A stretch of DNA of 64,000 bases from Tretioscincus oriximinensis (GCA_022410635.1 JAJVDF010000359.1:547455-611454), one strand, 5' to 3'. Shown: positions 43,385 to 55,125, counted from the stretch's first letter. A program made the numbers and translations. Notes: generated from the letters alone by a model not told the origin.

Positions 43385-44250
43385 GTCTGGTCTAGTGCTT
43401 AGCATGTCAGACTCTTATCCGGAAGGCTCCTGGTTTGATTCTGCGGCCCCCTGCAGAGGTCAGCTGGATGACCTTAGAATCATAGAATCATAGAGTTGGA
43501 AGGGACCTCCGGGGTCATCGGGTCCAACCCCCTGCTCGATGCAGGATTCATTAAACCATCCCAGACAGATGACTGTCCAGTCTCTGTTTGAAAACTTCCA
43601 GGGAAGGCGAACTCACCACCCACTGTGGCAAACTGTTCCACTGATTTATCACCCTGACTGTTAGGAAGTTTTTTCTGATATCTAATCTGAATCTACTCCC
43701 TTGTAGTTTCATCCCATTGTTTCTAGTCCTTCCATGTGCTAATGAAAACAATGTTGATCCCTCTGCTCTGTGACAGCCCTTCAGATATTTGTAGACAGCT
43801 ATCAGGTCTCCTCTCAGTCTTCTCTTTTGCAAACTAAATATCCCCAGATCCTTTAACCCTTCCTCATAGGACTCCATGGTTTCCAGACTACTCACCATCC
43901 TTGTAANTCTCTTTTGTACTTGCTCTAGTTTATCAATGTCCTTTTTAAATTGGGCCCCCCAGAACTGAACACAGGATTCCAAGTGTGGTCGTACCAAAGT
44001 ACTGTAGAGAGGAATAATTACTTCACGTGAGGGAGATTCTATGCCCCTCTTGATACATCCCAGGATTGTGTTTGCCTTTTTTGCAACCTTGGGTTAGTCA
44101 CAGTTCATTAGAGTTCTCTCAACCCCGCCTATTTCACAAGAGGTCTGCTGTGAGAAGTACAGAAGGTGATGGAAGCCATTTTTGATTCCTTCAGGGTGAA
44201 AAAAATGGATATAAAAATGGACTCTTTTTCTTTTTCCTCCTCCTCTTCAT
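43385..44250 (+). mobile_element. SINE type II split by a CR1 type B
   Basis: The SINE head (43385-43475: GTCTAGTGCTTAGCATGTCA, GTTTGATTCTGCGGCCC) continues at 44088-44250 (TTGGGTTAGTCACAGTTCAT to TTTTTCTTTTTCC). The insertion is a 3' end of CR1 type B on the minus strand, 43475-44087, reading [20 protein letters not shown] on that strand. Confidence 0.75.
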
Positions 44251-44284
44251 CCTCTGTAAATAAATAAAGGCAGCTCATGCACAG

Positions 44285-44700
44285 GGGTCACGAAGAACAG
44301 ATTTATTCAGCTCAAGAGGGAAACTGCTCTAATCAGGATTGCCCTTTATATTAAGCTCTACCCAATCAGGCCTTTTCCCTCTGGTCAATCCTCTCTGCTG
44401 CCCCTCACGGAGCTACTAGTACATTAAGAAATCGACTGAGAACACAGGACAATGGCAATACACATAACTATAACAGAACTGTACAAATAACCATGCCAGG
44501 GGTGGCTGGATTGAACCACAGACTATAGTGCAGCAACCCATCTCACATATTCGTCCACCAAATGCATCGGCGTTTTTCAGAAGAAAACATGCAAGACCTT
44601 CACCTACTCTTGGCTCCCTAGGAGCAACGTCTAGGCATACATTCGAATAGCCATTAATACACCTGCCCACGACCTACCTGTCTCACTCAACCGCCAAGCA
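44285..44700 (-). mobile_element. LTR-like fragment
   Basis: On the minus strand TATAAA (44345-44350) is followed by AATAAA (44302-44307), the order expected in an LTR. Ends and target duplication not identified; class unknown. Confidence 0.35.
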
Positions 44701-44803
44701 TTTGCTTCTGCAGTTTTCAATCAGAAAACCAAGCCAAAATCTTCACTACTCTCATCTCCTAGCAAATGGCCTTCATCTTGCCAGTTTCCCCAGCCTAGGC
44801 CAG

Positions 44804-44962
44804 AGATATCAGACTGGTGTTGGGCCTGCAGATTTCCCTGGATCACAACTTCCAACACTCCATTCCCCTCCCAGCATGGTGCCCGATCTGCTAAACCCAA
44901 TGGCATGCTGGGAGTTGTGGTTCAGGAACATATGGAGGGCCACCAGTTTGATATCTCCAACC
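44804..44962. mobile_element. Hairpin MITE with CCCAGCAT arms
   Basis: Begins AGAGATATCAGACTGGT and ends with the inverse, ACCAGTTTGATATCTCC. The inner arms carry TCACAACTTCC and TGGGAGTTGTGGTTCAG. A related copy lies at 6755-6895. Confidence 0.6.
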
Positions 44963-44964
44963 TC

Positions 44965-45720
44965 CTGCTCTATATAGAATCCACCAAACTATCCCAGGTA
45001 TATGGCAGCCCAGCCTCTGTTTGAAGACTTCCACTACCTCCTCTTCCACCGGCTGATCACCCTTGCTCTCAAATTGTTTTTTCCAATATATAATCTGTAT
45101 CTCCTCCCTTGCAGTTTCATCCCATTGCCTCTCGGCCTTCATGTATCAATGAGAATAAGGCTGATCCCACTGCTCTGGGACAGGTATTAGGCAGTTTCCT
45201 TTCAGTCTCCTCTTTTGCAGACTAAACATCCGAGATCTTTTAACTGTTCTTCATGGGATGTAGTTTGCAGGCCACTCGCCAACTGTAACTCAAACTTGAA
45301 CATAAGAACATAAGAAGCTAAGAAGAGCCATCCTGGATCAGGCCACAGCCCATCAAGTCCAGCATTCTGTCTCACACAGAGGCCCACCAGATGCACCTGG
45401 GCAGCCCGAACAAAGGAAAGCAAAATATGCTCCTGTTCATGACTCCCTGCAAATGGCATTTCGAGAGTCCTGCCTGTTGCTTCATCCGGGAGGCGACATC
45501 CAGACAACTATCCTAGTATCCATTTATACCCTTAGTGTCCATAAACCTGTCTAGTCCTGTCTTGAAACTATCTAAGCTGTTAGCTACCACTTGCTGCAGT
45601 TTATCAATGCCCTTTTGAAATTGGGGTGCCCAGAATTGAACACAGGGCCCTAGATGCAGCCTGACCAAGACGGAGTGGAGAAAAATAGTTCCTTGGCATG
45701 AAATAATCCCCAAGGGAAGC
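44965..45720 (-). mobile_element. CR1 mosaic: type B, type A, type B
   Basis: 44965-45290 is minus-strand type B. A complete type A 3' end (45298-45590) follows, and 45592-45720 returns to type B (TGCAGTTTATCAATGCCC). Type A inserted into type B is the simplest reading. Confidence 0.65.
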
Positions 45721-46385
45721 AGCCAGGCATAGGGCAGCAGGGATCTTGAAGCAGCAGCAAGGAAGTGAAATCAAACGATTAAGACTCCTTCTCCTGTGTG
45801 GCATTTTAATAAGGGTGCCAAAGAGTTTGCAACACACAATCACACAACGTGCGTGAACCTGTGGAGCGAATTCAACCTGATATAAATATCAACTCTGTAA
45901 AAACTCTGCATCCTTTATGGGGACGCAGCCTAAGAAGAAAAAGATTGCATGAGATTTCATAGAAAAATCTACTTCTTGAAAAAATAGTCTCCTCTAGTTT
46001 GCTTCCCTCTGTTCAAGTCAGCCCAGGCGCACCTGGTGGGCCCCTGTGTGAGACCCTGGTGGGCCCCTGTGTGAGACAGAAGGCAGGACCAGGTGGGCTG
46101 AGGCCCCAGTCAGTGGGGCTCTTCGGATGTTCTTATGTCCACAAAGGCTCAGGCCACCTTCTCATGAGGGCAAGTTCTCATAGGCCTGAATACTTAGGAA
46201 AACTTGCGTTTAAGATTAATATTGTAATTTATTGATTGTGATCAGCCCCATTGAGGGGGGGAGATAGGGGGAGAGGAAAATGAATTGTTATTTGTTTATT
46301 TTGATGTATTACTCTATGTATATCAGTGTCTTAAGTTGCTATCATTTGCAATAAAAATACCTCCCTTTTTCTCATTAGTCTCTGA
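45721..46385. other. No gene; a CR1 tail scrap
   Basis: 46000-46140 is a short plus-strand CR1 type A tail. CTGGTGGGCCCCTGTGTGAG occurs twice in tandem near 46032. The rest is unassigned. Confidence 0.4.
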
Positions 46386-46387
46386 AA

Positions 46388-46582
46388 CACTCTGGCCCTG
46401 TGCCCACTGAGCCTCCTTCTTGGCTATATCTCAGAATAGGAGTGTGCCATCTACATGCTAGTGTAGGCTATGGCAGGCCCCGAATGGGGCCTGCCACAGC
46501 CTACACTGGCATGTGGATGACCAAGCTCTGTACTGAGATATAACCCAGGATAAGGCCCAGTGGGGACAGGGCCTTTGAGACC
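46388..46582. mobile_element. Hairpin MITE, reference copy
   Basis: A full fold-back: left CTGGCCCTGTGCCCACTGAG, right GGCCCAGTGGGGACAGGGCC, centre GGCAGGCCCCGAATGGGGCC, arms with CATCTACATGCTAGTGTAGG and its inverse. Fragments occur near 1.2, 11.65, 17.5, 32.1, 49.9 and 52.95 kb. Confidence 0.75.
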
Positions 46583-47040
46583 CTCTTTTGCCTCTCAAGG
46601 AAGAGCCAGGAGTATAAAGCAAAAGCTCCATGAAAGCTGCTTGGCTTAACCATTCTAGTGACATTCTTAAGGCACTCTAGAATGTAACTAGGATGTTGAG
46701 ATACAGAGGAGCGGCAACCCAGAAACCTCCTTCCTCTGCTGTCAAAAGCCAAACTCTATCTGACTTAATTTGGCTTGAGGTGACACTTCAAAACAGCTGC
46801 TTTTTTATTCCAAAACTCTGTATTATTTTAAGAATCACCTTCAAGGGAAGTTTCCCAATTCAGATGTGCATAATTGACAGCTGACACCTGCCAGTCATTA
46901 TGTTATTCATCACAGACTTCTTTGTGATCCCTTCTTTAAAAAGAGTCTCACTGATGAAAGCAGAGGCGAGGNGAAAGAAGGAAAAATAACTACCACACAC
47001 TCAAAAGGAGAACAAAACGGACAAAGCACATACGAAAAAT
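46583..47040. other. No gene recognised
   Basis: Unassigned DNA. Confidence 0.35.
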
Positions 47041-47044
47041 AGTA

Positions 47045-47605
47045 TGGGAGGAATAGTATAGTATGGGAGGAATCTGCCTGAGCAGCAGCATAGGTGAAAA
47101 GGACCTGGGTGTATTGGTAGATCACAGACTAAACATGAGTCAACAGTGTAAAGCAGCTGCAAAAAAGGCAAACACAATCCTGGGGTATATTAAGAGGAGC
47201 ATAGAATCTTGATCACGTGAAGTCATTATTCTTCTCTACAGTACTTTGGTATGATCTCACTTGGAATACTGTGTTCAGTTCTGGGGGGGGCAACAATTTA
47301 AAAAGGAGATTGATAAACGAGAGTAAGTTCAAAAGAGAGTTACGAGGATGGTGAGCGGTCTGGAAACCAGATCCTATAAGGAATACTTAAAGCATCTAGG
47401 GATGTTTAGTCTGCAAAAGAGAAGACTGAGAGGAGACCTGTCTACAAATACCTGAAGGGTTGTCACAGAGCAGAGGGATCAGCATTGTTCTCATTGGCAC
47501 ATGGAAGGACTAGAAACAATGGGGTGAAACTGCAAGGGAGGAGATTTGAAAAGATATCAGAAAGAACTCCCTAACAGTCAGGGTGCTCAACCAGTCGAAC
47601 AGATA
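47045..47605 (+). mobile_element. CR1 type B LINE fragment
   Basis: Plus strand from GGAGGAATCTGCCTGAGCAG through AAGGCAAACACAATCCTGGG to AACTCCCTAACAGTCAGGGT. Frameshifted. Confidence 0.75.
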
Positions 47606-47619
47606 GCCACAAGTGGTGA

Positions 47620-48300
47620 TACATAAGAACATAAGAAGAGCCCTAGTGGATAAGGCCATAGTCCATCTGGTCCAGCATTCTGTCTCACACAGAGACCCAC
47701 CAGATGCACCTGGGCAGCCTGAACAGAGGAAAGCAAAATATGCGCCTATTCAAGACTCCCTGCAAACAGTATTTCTGGAGTCCTGCCTGTTGCTCCATCC
47801 CAAGAGGCAACATCCAGACATCCATCCTAGTACCCATTTATACCCTTGGTGTCCATAAACCTGTCTAGTCCTGTCTTGAAACTACCCAAGCTGTTAGCTA
47901 CCACCACCTCTTCAGGAAGTAAATTCTACAGGCCGATGACCCTGTGGGTGAAAAAATACTTTCCTATGTTCTCACTTTTCTGTCCATCAGTTTCAAGGAC
48001 GGCCCCCAGATTCTAGTATTGTGTGATAGAAAAAACATTTTTCTCTATTCACCTTGTCCAACCCATGCATGATTTTGTACACTTCAATCAGATCACCTCT
48101 CAAATGTCGCCTTTCGGGGCAGAAGAGGCCCAGACATTGCAACCTGACTTCATAAGTGAGGTGCTCCAGACCCTTGATCATTTTTGTTGCCCTTTTCTGC
48201 ACCTTCACTAGTTCCACAATATCCCTCTTGAGATGTGGAGACCGGAACTGAACTCAGTATTCCAAATGTGGCCTCACCACAGATTTATAGAGTCAAAACA
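47620..48300 (-). mobile_element. CR1 type A LINE, 3' part
   Basis: On plus it starts ACATAAGAACATAAGAAGAG and runs to CTTGAGATGTGGAGACCGGA. The minus strand encodes [20 protein letters not shown]. Confidence 0.8.
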
Positions 48301-48364
48301 ACATTTGCTGACTTGTTTTCGATTCCTTTCCTAATGATCCCCAACATGGAATTTGCCTTTTTTG

Positions 48365-48515
48365 CTAGTGAGTTGGCCTTCGCTGGAAGTCTTCAAACAG
48401 AGGCTGGACAGTCATCTGTCTGGGACGGTTTAATGAATCCTGCACTTAGCAGGGGATTGGACCCGATGACCTTGGAGGTCCCTTCCAACTCTATGATTCT
48501 ATGATTCTATAAAAA
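48365..48515 (+). mobile_element. CR1 type B, extreme 3' end
   Basis: TGGAAGTCTTCAAACAGAGG to TTCCAACTCTATGATTCTAT. Confidence 0.75.
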
Positions 48516-49250
48516 ACTATTTGAAATTTAATAATGAAATATGCTTATTATGCTATTCCAGTTCAACCACATGTTGCAATTTGACAGTTGCTCTAACAGG
48601 TGGATGTTTTGAGAACCGAATTGCACAGGTGATGCCAAAGGAGCCCCTATATTATTGTTTTGCAAATACACAAAAGAAAAACTGAAAAATAACCAACACT
48701 TCTTGCTCTTCTACAATAACAAAAGGCTTCCTGTGTTCCCGGTGACTCCCTTTTTGTGAGTCCATCATCTGCTAGATCTGTTGATCAAAATAGCCTTTGC
48801 TTCTAAACTGGTAAAAGGAGACACCTTTATTTCTGTTGTGCCCTACAAGTTCTTTTTGGTCTCTTCGAGGACTTGCCTTTTTTCTCTTAGCATTTAGGGG
48901 AATCCATGGCGTTTGGCTTCCAACAGACATCCAGAGACGTTAGTGGAAAGCTCACTGAAAGGAAACTGTTAAAGATCGTAATTATTTATTTCAGTCATTT
49001 ATATCCTGCCCTCCAACAATGGTTCCAGGGCAGGGAACAGAAAGAAAAAATAATGATAAATATATAAAGTGTTTAAAAAGATCCATGCCCTCCCTCCCTC
49101 CCTGGAGGTACGAAGGCAGAAGGAACATAACTCATCAAAAGCCTGGATGAAGAGATGTTTTCACCAGGTGCTGAAAGCTATACAATGTAAGTCCCTGGTG
49201 AGCCTCGAGAGGGCAGCTGTTCCAGAGTGTGGGAGCCACCACAGAGAAGA
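48516..49250. other. Unassigned DNA and a possible LINE tail
   Basis: 48516-48960: nothing recognised. 48965-49250 (TATTTATTTCAGTCATTTAT, then AAAGCCTGGATGAAGAGATG) resembles the 3' region of an L2-like LINE, not certain. Confidence 0.35.
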
Positions 49251-49251
49251 A

Positions 49252-49665
49252 CATAAGAACATAAGAAGAGCCATCCTGGATCAGGCCACAGCCCACCTAG
49301 ACCAGCCTTCTGTCTCACACAGAGACCCACCAGATGCAACTGGGCAGTCCGAACAGAGGAAAGCAAAATATGCTCCTGTTCATGACTCCCTGCAAATGGT
49401 ATTTCAGGAGTCCTGCCTGTTGCTCCATCTCAGAGGCAACATCCAGACATCCATCCTAGTATCCATTTATACCCTTGGTGTCCATAAACCTGTCTAGTCC
49501 TGTCTTGAAACTATCCAAGTTGTTAGTTACCACTACCTCTTCAGGAAGTAAATTCCACAGGCCGATGACCCTCTGGGTGGAAAAATACTTTCCTTTGTCT
49601 GTTCTCACTTTTCTACCCAACAGTTTTAAGGAGTGCCCTCTGGTCCTTCTACATGCCTCTACACC
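49252..49665 (-). mobile_element. CR1 type A LINE, 3' end
   Basis: On plus AACATAAGAACATAAGAAGA to AAGGAGTGCCCTCTGGTCCT. Well preserved. Confidence 0.8.
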
Positions 49666-49734
49666 TTGCATCTCTGCAGGGGGCGGAAGGCCTTCTTCTT
49701 GAGAGCCTAATGCAAGGGGTCTTAATAAGAACAT

Positions 49735-50295
49735 ATGCACATAAGAGGCCCCCTGCTGAATGGGGCCGGAGCCCATCTAGTCCAGCATTCTGTCCCACAC
49801 AGTGACCCACCAGTTGCCCCTGGGCACCTCAAGCAGAAGAAGGCTAAACCCTCACCTGTTCTTGACTCTTGAAATAGAGGCTTCCCATCTACGTTCTAGT
49901 GTACACTATGGCTTCTGAATGGGCCCTGCCGTAGTCTACACTGGCATGTGGATAAACCAAATGGGGCCTGCCATAGTCTACACAAGCCCACTAACTGCTC
50001 CTGGGCATCGCAAAAGAAGAAAGCAAAAAACTGTTCTTGACCCCCTGCAAGTGATACTTCTTGAATCCTGCCTGTTGCTCCATCTTGGAAGCAATACCAA
50101 GAGATTCCGTTCTTGTAACTATTTATACTCTTGGTTTCCATGAACTTGTCTAATCCTGTCTTAAAGCTATCCAGGCAGCTAGATCCTATCACCTCTTGTG
50201 GAAGTCAATTCCACAGGCTGATGACCCTCTGGATGAAAAAAATCCTTTCCCTTGTCTGTCCTCACAACGGAAGGAGCCTTAATAATGGGATTTCA
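49735..50295 (-). mobile_element. CR1 type A with hairpin element inside
   Basis: CR1 at 49735-49870 and about 50000-50295. 49875-50000 holds fragments of the hairpin MITE (GGGCCCTGCCGTAGTCTACA). Confidence 0.62.
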
Positions 50296-50299
50296 CATC

Positions 50300-50892
50300 C
50301 TTGTTGCTGCTTCAGGATACCTGCTGCCCTATGCCTGGCTGCTTCCTTTGGGTATTAAGAGGAATTTTGGGTATTAGATCATGCCAAGTAACTATTCCTC
50401 TCCACTCTACCTTGGTCAGGCCACATTTAGGGTCCTGTGTTCAATTCTGGGCACCCCAGTTTAAAAAGGACATTGATAAACTGGAGTAAGTTTGAGTTAC
50501 CCAGACAGTGGGTGGTCTGCAAACTGTGTCCCACGAGGAATAACTAAAAGATCTAGGAATGTTTAGTCTGTAAAAGAGAAGACTGAAAGGAACCTGCCTA
50601 TTGTAGGCAATTGCCTACAAATGTCTGTCTCAGAGCAGAAGAATCAGCCCCATTTCATTGACACATGAAGGACAAGAAGCAATGGGGTAAAGCTGCAAAG
50701 GAGGAAATATAATTTATATATTAGGAGAAAGGAATTCTGAGAGAGGTGGCGTAGAAGAGGAAGTGGTGCAAATCTTCAAACAGGGCCTGGACAGTCATCT
50801 ACCTGGGATTGTTTAGTGAATTCTATAAAGAGCAGAAGGTTGGAACCTTTGACCTTGAGGATCCTTTCCAACGCTATGGTTCTATGGGTCTC
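50300..50892 (+). mobile_element. CR1 type B LINE, 3' end
   Basis: TCTACCTTGGTCAGGCCACA, CAGTTTAAAAAGGACATTGA, and a tail TTTCCAACGCTATGGTTCTA. Diverged. Confidence 0.7.
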
Positions 50893-50904
50893 CATAGGCA
50901 GGCA

Positions 50905-51165
50905 CGGATAGCTCAGTCGCTAAGGAATCCGTCTCTCACCTGGGAGGTGGGGTTTTGAGGCCCTGTGTGGGACGTGGGGAGGACTGAGCACCTTCCACTA
51001 GCCTGTAGCTCTAGCCAACCCAGCTATTCAAAAGCATGAATTGCAAGAAATTGCAACTGACTGCAACTAGATACATGGGAACCACCACAGCCTGGTGGGG
51101 AAGATAGAATGTCAGCCTTCGGGCAAAAACACCCTTGTAAGCAACTTTGAGTCCCTTGCACTCAC
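50905..51165 (+). mobile_element. tRNA-derived SINE, type I
   Basis: CACGGATAGCTCAGTCGCTA as box A, GTTTTGAGGCCCTG as box B, CACCTTCCACTAGCC, then GCAACTTTGAGTCCC. The head looks like a tRNA but no cloverleaf closes, so it is not a tRNA gene. Confidence 0.65.
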
Positions 51166-51369
51166 TTCTCCATGGTCTGAATCACTGGATTTGGATCAGT
51201 CAGATCTACTGCCGTGGACCACAGAAGACCTGATCTTGAACAGCACCATCTTCTCAGTTGCTAACCATCACCTTCTCAGGACTAACCATCACCTGTCCAA
51301 ATGCAAAGCGTATGTGAACTTTGGGTTGGGTACCAGGCCTTTTGAAGAGCTGGGAATGAAAGTCAACAT

Positions 51370-51640
51370 ATAATCATACCACCCTAGAGTTGGAAGGGAC
51401 CCAGGCTCATGGGGTCCAATCTCCTGCTCAATGCAGGATTCAATAAATGGCTGCCCAGCCTCTGAAGACTTCCAGAAAAGGAGAACTCACCACCTCTTGT
51501 GGCAGCCTGTTCCACTGATTTATCACCCTCACTGTCAGAAGGTTTTTTCTAGCACCTGATCTAAATTTACTTTCTTGCAGTTTCATCTCATTGTTTGTAG
51601 TCCTTCCATGTGGCTATAGGGACAAAGTCCCTATCCTTGG
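51370..51640 (-). mobile_element. CR1 type B, 3' end
   Basis: On plus AATCATACCACCCTAGAGTT to CAGTTTCATCTCATTGTTTG. Confidence 0.72.
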
Positions 51641-51948
51641 TGTCACCAGGAAACCTATTTCAGTGGCGCACTTTGGTGCACCACTGAAATGCGTCCCCTT
51701 GGCTCTTTGGAAGATGAAGGCATGTCTGCTGTGTGCCTCCGTGTTCTAAATTTGTCAGTACTGGCCAGCCAGTAGACCTCAATGTCAAGGTTTACTAGTA
51801 ATCTTGCTCAGGACCTTCCTTTCAAGACTACACACCTGCTAGTGTGACTGGAAAAAACCAATGGTGGGATTCATAGAGTTGTACTGAAATGGGCTCCACT
51901 GCATCTTGGTCTGGTTCTAAACGAAGTATAAAGAGGCCCTATGTCACC
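51641..51948. other. No gene recognised
   Basis: Unassigned DNA. Confidence 0.35.
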
Positions 51949-51950
51949 TA

Positions 51951-52145
51951 GGCTGACCAGATGACCCCTTTTTTTGGGGGGTGAAAACCCAGTTTTGGGG
52001 TGCCTCTCAGTTTTTGTTGAGGAAAATATCAAAAAAAGATTTTTTTTCGAAAAAAAAACCCTTTATTTTTTTTCCTCAGCAAAAACTGAGAGGCACCCCA
52101 AAACCAGGTTTTCAAACCCCCCCAAAAGGGGTCATCTGGTCAGCC
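51951..52145. mobile_element. Palindromic TA-flanked MITE, best copy
   Basis: Left GGCTGACCAGATGACCCC, right GGGGTCATCTGGTCAGCC, an almost perfect hairpin with TA on both sides. Confidence 0.82.
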
Positions 52146-52780
52146 TACGCCACTTTATATTCATCTCCATTTCACACACCAGATTTTCCCTTGCACCCTT
52201 CCCTTACCTGCTAACACTTCTTCCTATGCTCCCCTAACTTCTGTAAATGGCAGTTCTAAGGCAGTGCAGAAATACGAGTTATTATATACCTCTCTCAGCT
52301 AGAGAGATAAACCTTGCTTCATAAACACCTAGACCCATTGTTCTGCTTTGATTCGATCTGAGGTTAGCTTAACCTATGGGGCTTTCTTTTGCAATCAACA
52401 GGATCTTGTTTAAAACTTCCTGTCCCTTTATAGGGACATGAAAAGAAAGGTCAAACCTAAGCAAGAGGCATCAAGATTGTTCTTGGGGTGGGCAACAAGG
52501 TGTGCCTATGACAAATCCAAGGGTCAGGAACAAGGTGCCTCGCTCATAGCTGGAAGAGCTGATGTTTACAGTAGAATTGCACCGTTTCTGAACAAGAACT
52601 GTAACACAGCGTACAACTATTGGTATTAGTAGTTTAGGGGGCTGTCTATATTGCCTTGGTGAGATTCATATGAGATGGTCTGGAATAGTGGGGCCCATTG
52701 GTTCAGACCATAGACAGGTGTCACAGTTGGACAGCTCTGAAGGACTAGAAATTTAGGACCTTAGCCTTGGTGCTCCCCAG
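52146..52780. other. No gene recognised
   Basis: Unassigned. A 63-residue frame at 52438-52629 shows no domain. Confidence 0.35.
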
Positions 52781-52784
52781 TGGA

Positions 52785-53455
52785 CCCATTTCATAAGAAC
52801 CTAAGGGGAGCCCTGACGAATGGAGCCAAAGCCCATTTAGTCCAGCGTTCTGTCATACACATTGACCCAGCGAATGCATCTCAAGCAGAAGAGGGCAAAA
52901 CTCTTCACCTATTTTCAAATCTTGGAATAGGGATCTGCCATCCTCAAGCTAGTCTATACTGGCTTGTGGATGAGCCAACTGGGGCCTGCCATAGACTACA
53001 CTGGGCATGTCAAGCAGAAAAAGGCAAAACCCTCATCTGTCCTTGACTCCCTGCAAATGGCACTTCAGGAATCCTGCCTGTTGCTCCATCCTAACAGCTA
53101 TTGATACCCCTGTCTTCCATGAATTTACCTAATCCTACCTTGAAGCCCTGCAGGGTACTAGCTACCACCTGGAAGTCTAGTAGCCTGTCTCACACAGGGG
53201 TACAATGGCATTAGGGACGCCTCAAGCAGAAGGAGAAGGCAGAACCTTCATTTGTTCCCCATTCCCCACAAGGGTCATTTGAAGAATGTTGTGCGTTGCT
53301 CCACCCTGAAGGAAGTACCAAAGCATTAGTCCTAAGAGTTACGGATGCCCTTGGCTTCCATGAATGTATCTATTTCTATGTTAAAACTATCCAGGCTGTT
53401 AGCTACTATCATTTCCTCTGGAAGTAAATTCCATAGACCAATGACCGTATTTAGT
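52785..53455 (-). mobile_element. CR1 type A copies with hairpin fragment
   Basis: 52785-53180 and 53185-53455 are two minus-strand type A tails. 52925-53010 is a hairpin MITE fragment inside the first. Confidence 0.62.
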
Positions 53456-53960
53456 GGGAGAGCAACCGCGCCAGTTGCCCAGTGCAGCAAAATTTGGGGA
53501 TGCAGTGAAACCCCAGAAAAAAATAAAAATAAAAGGTGAAAAATAAAAAAAATTGCCACACGTGCGCTGTTGCCCCAGTGATGTAATGAGCATCCATAGG
53601 GCCTGTCTCCCTGTCCCTAGGCCCTTTCCTTCTTTGTTCCTTCCTTCCTTCCTTCCCTCCTTCCTTCCTTCTTTTTTCTCCTTCTTTTCTTCCTTCTTTC
53701 CCCTCCCTCCCTCTCTTCCTTCCTTCTATTCTTCCTCCCTCCCTTTCTTTCGCTCCTGGGTTTAAATTCTGGTGTGGTTAAAAAGTGTGAATAAAAATGC
53801 TATTTGCCCAGCACTTTCATTATTTTTTCCACTTTTTTAAAATGATTTTTTGTTTGTTGACCCCGACTCTGCCCACCTCACCTGCTCTGTCTTCATCTCT
53901 TGGGCCTTGTGGGAAGAGGGTTTGTGTGTGTAAAAAAAAATCTGCCCAGGGGTAGCTTGA
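53456..53960. repeat. Pyrimidine tract and unassigned DNA
   Basis: 53625-53765 is a CCTT/CTTC microsatellite. The flanks are unassigned. Confidence 0.6.
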
Positions 53961-53964
53961 AGAA

Positions 53965-54285
53965 GGAAAAGGTGCTTTTCTCACCCAAAGGGGCTCAAAG
54001 AGGCTACTTACAGGCCACCTACTTTTCTACTGTTAGCCTCGAAGTGCTACTAACCCCCTTGCTGGCTTACAGGGCATTTTTGGCTCAAAGGCTTCCATTC
54101 TGTCTTCCAGACCATATATGCTTTGCTTTCTGCAACTGCTTTGGTTTCAAACTGCTAGGCTAAAGCCAGTCGAGGGCACTCTTGCCACGCCACTCCATGG
54201 CAGACACACGGGCCTCAAACCTGACCTCTCTGTTGAAAGGCCATTGTTCTTGACCTCTGCACCACCAAGCAGAAGAAGGACTTCA
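53965..54285 (-). mobile_element. tRNA-derived SINE type I carrying a Penelope scrap
   Basis: On plus TTCTCACCCAAAGGGGCTCA, then GCCAGTCGAGGGCACTCTTG and GGCCTCAAACCTGACCTCTC. 54015-54066 (CACCTACTTTTCTACTGTTA...CCCTTGCTGG) is a Penelope terminal-repeat piece inserted in it. Confidence 0.6.
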
Positions 54286-54289
54286 CCAG

Positions 54290-54798
54290 ACTGGCTCTCA
54301 ATACATTTTACCTGCCTCACTGATACAGTTGTGTCCGTGGTTATTGGAATTCATGCCAAAGTCCCATCGCTGGATTGGAGAGGTGGGAGGANGCCTTTGA
54401 AGGCCATTTGGAGGGAGTTAAGCCTTTACCTGCTGCTTGAGGTGTCAAGAAGGAATAGGTGGGCCGTGAATGAGACAGGATCCTGAACTAGGTGGGTTGT
54501 GTTCTGACCCAACAGGAATTCTAAGCAACTGAGATTCACACTTGTGATTTCTGATGCAGCCCAGTTATTACCGATTAGCATTCCACTTCATAATAAAATC
54601 ATAGTAACCCATTACATTTCATTGGAAAACCCTGAAATAATATACCTGTGCGTGTATGCACGCATGAGGCAGACTTAGACACATACAATCAGTGACTAGA
54701 AAATGCCTGCAGCGTGCATATATATTATAAGCAGTTAGTGAACTCTGAACAGTGCGATTATCTGCTTGATTTCAAAGGAAGACCACCTTAGGACTCAG
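54290..54798. other. No gene recognised
   Basis: Unassigned DNA with a possible short CR1 scrap near 54460-54530. Confidence 0.35.
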
Positions 54799-54800
54799 TG

Positions 54801-55125
54801 TCACACCAAATAAAGGTCTCTCCAAAAGGTATCTGTGAGCCCCTGCTACTGAAATTACCAGTCAGACAAGTGATTCAGCTCTAAAAGTGGTTTATTCAGC
54901 TCTAAGGTGNCCCTTAGTCAGGTTTGCAGTGACTGGCTGCTGCCAGAGCAGCGGTATTTATACAGTGTTTCAACCAATCACTGGGTTCCTGCTTTTCCCG
55001 CACAAAATACAGCTCAGTCATTGGTTACATTCAAAAGTCAGAGGTTTTCCCTCCAAAACATCAACAGCTTTTGCTAACAGTCAAAAGACTTAACTATATA
55101 CATATGTACATGTCATATACTTTTG
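54801..55125 (-). mobile_element. Solo LTR candidate
   Basis: About 325 bp with terminal TGTCA/TGACA. On the minus strand are CCAATGA near 55015, TATAAATACC near 54960 and AATAAACC near 54890, the order of an LTR. A clean target duplication is not seen (GTGTC is possible with shifted ends). Confidence 0.48.

Noticed and set aside
50905..50980. Possible tRNA gene
   Set aside because: Box A and box B-like words are present, but the acceptor stem does not pair and a SINE body follows.
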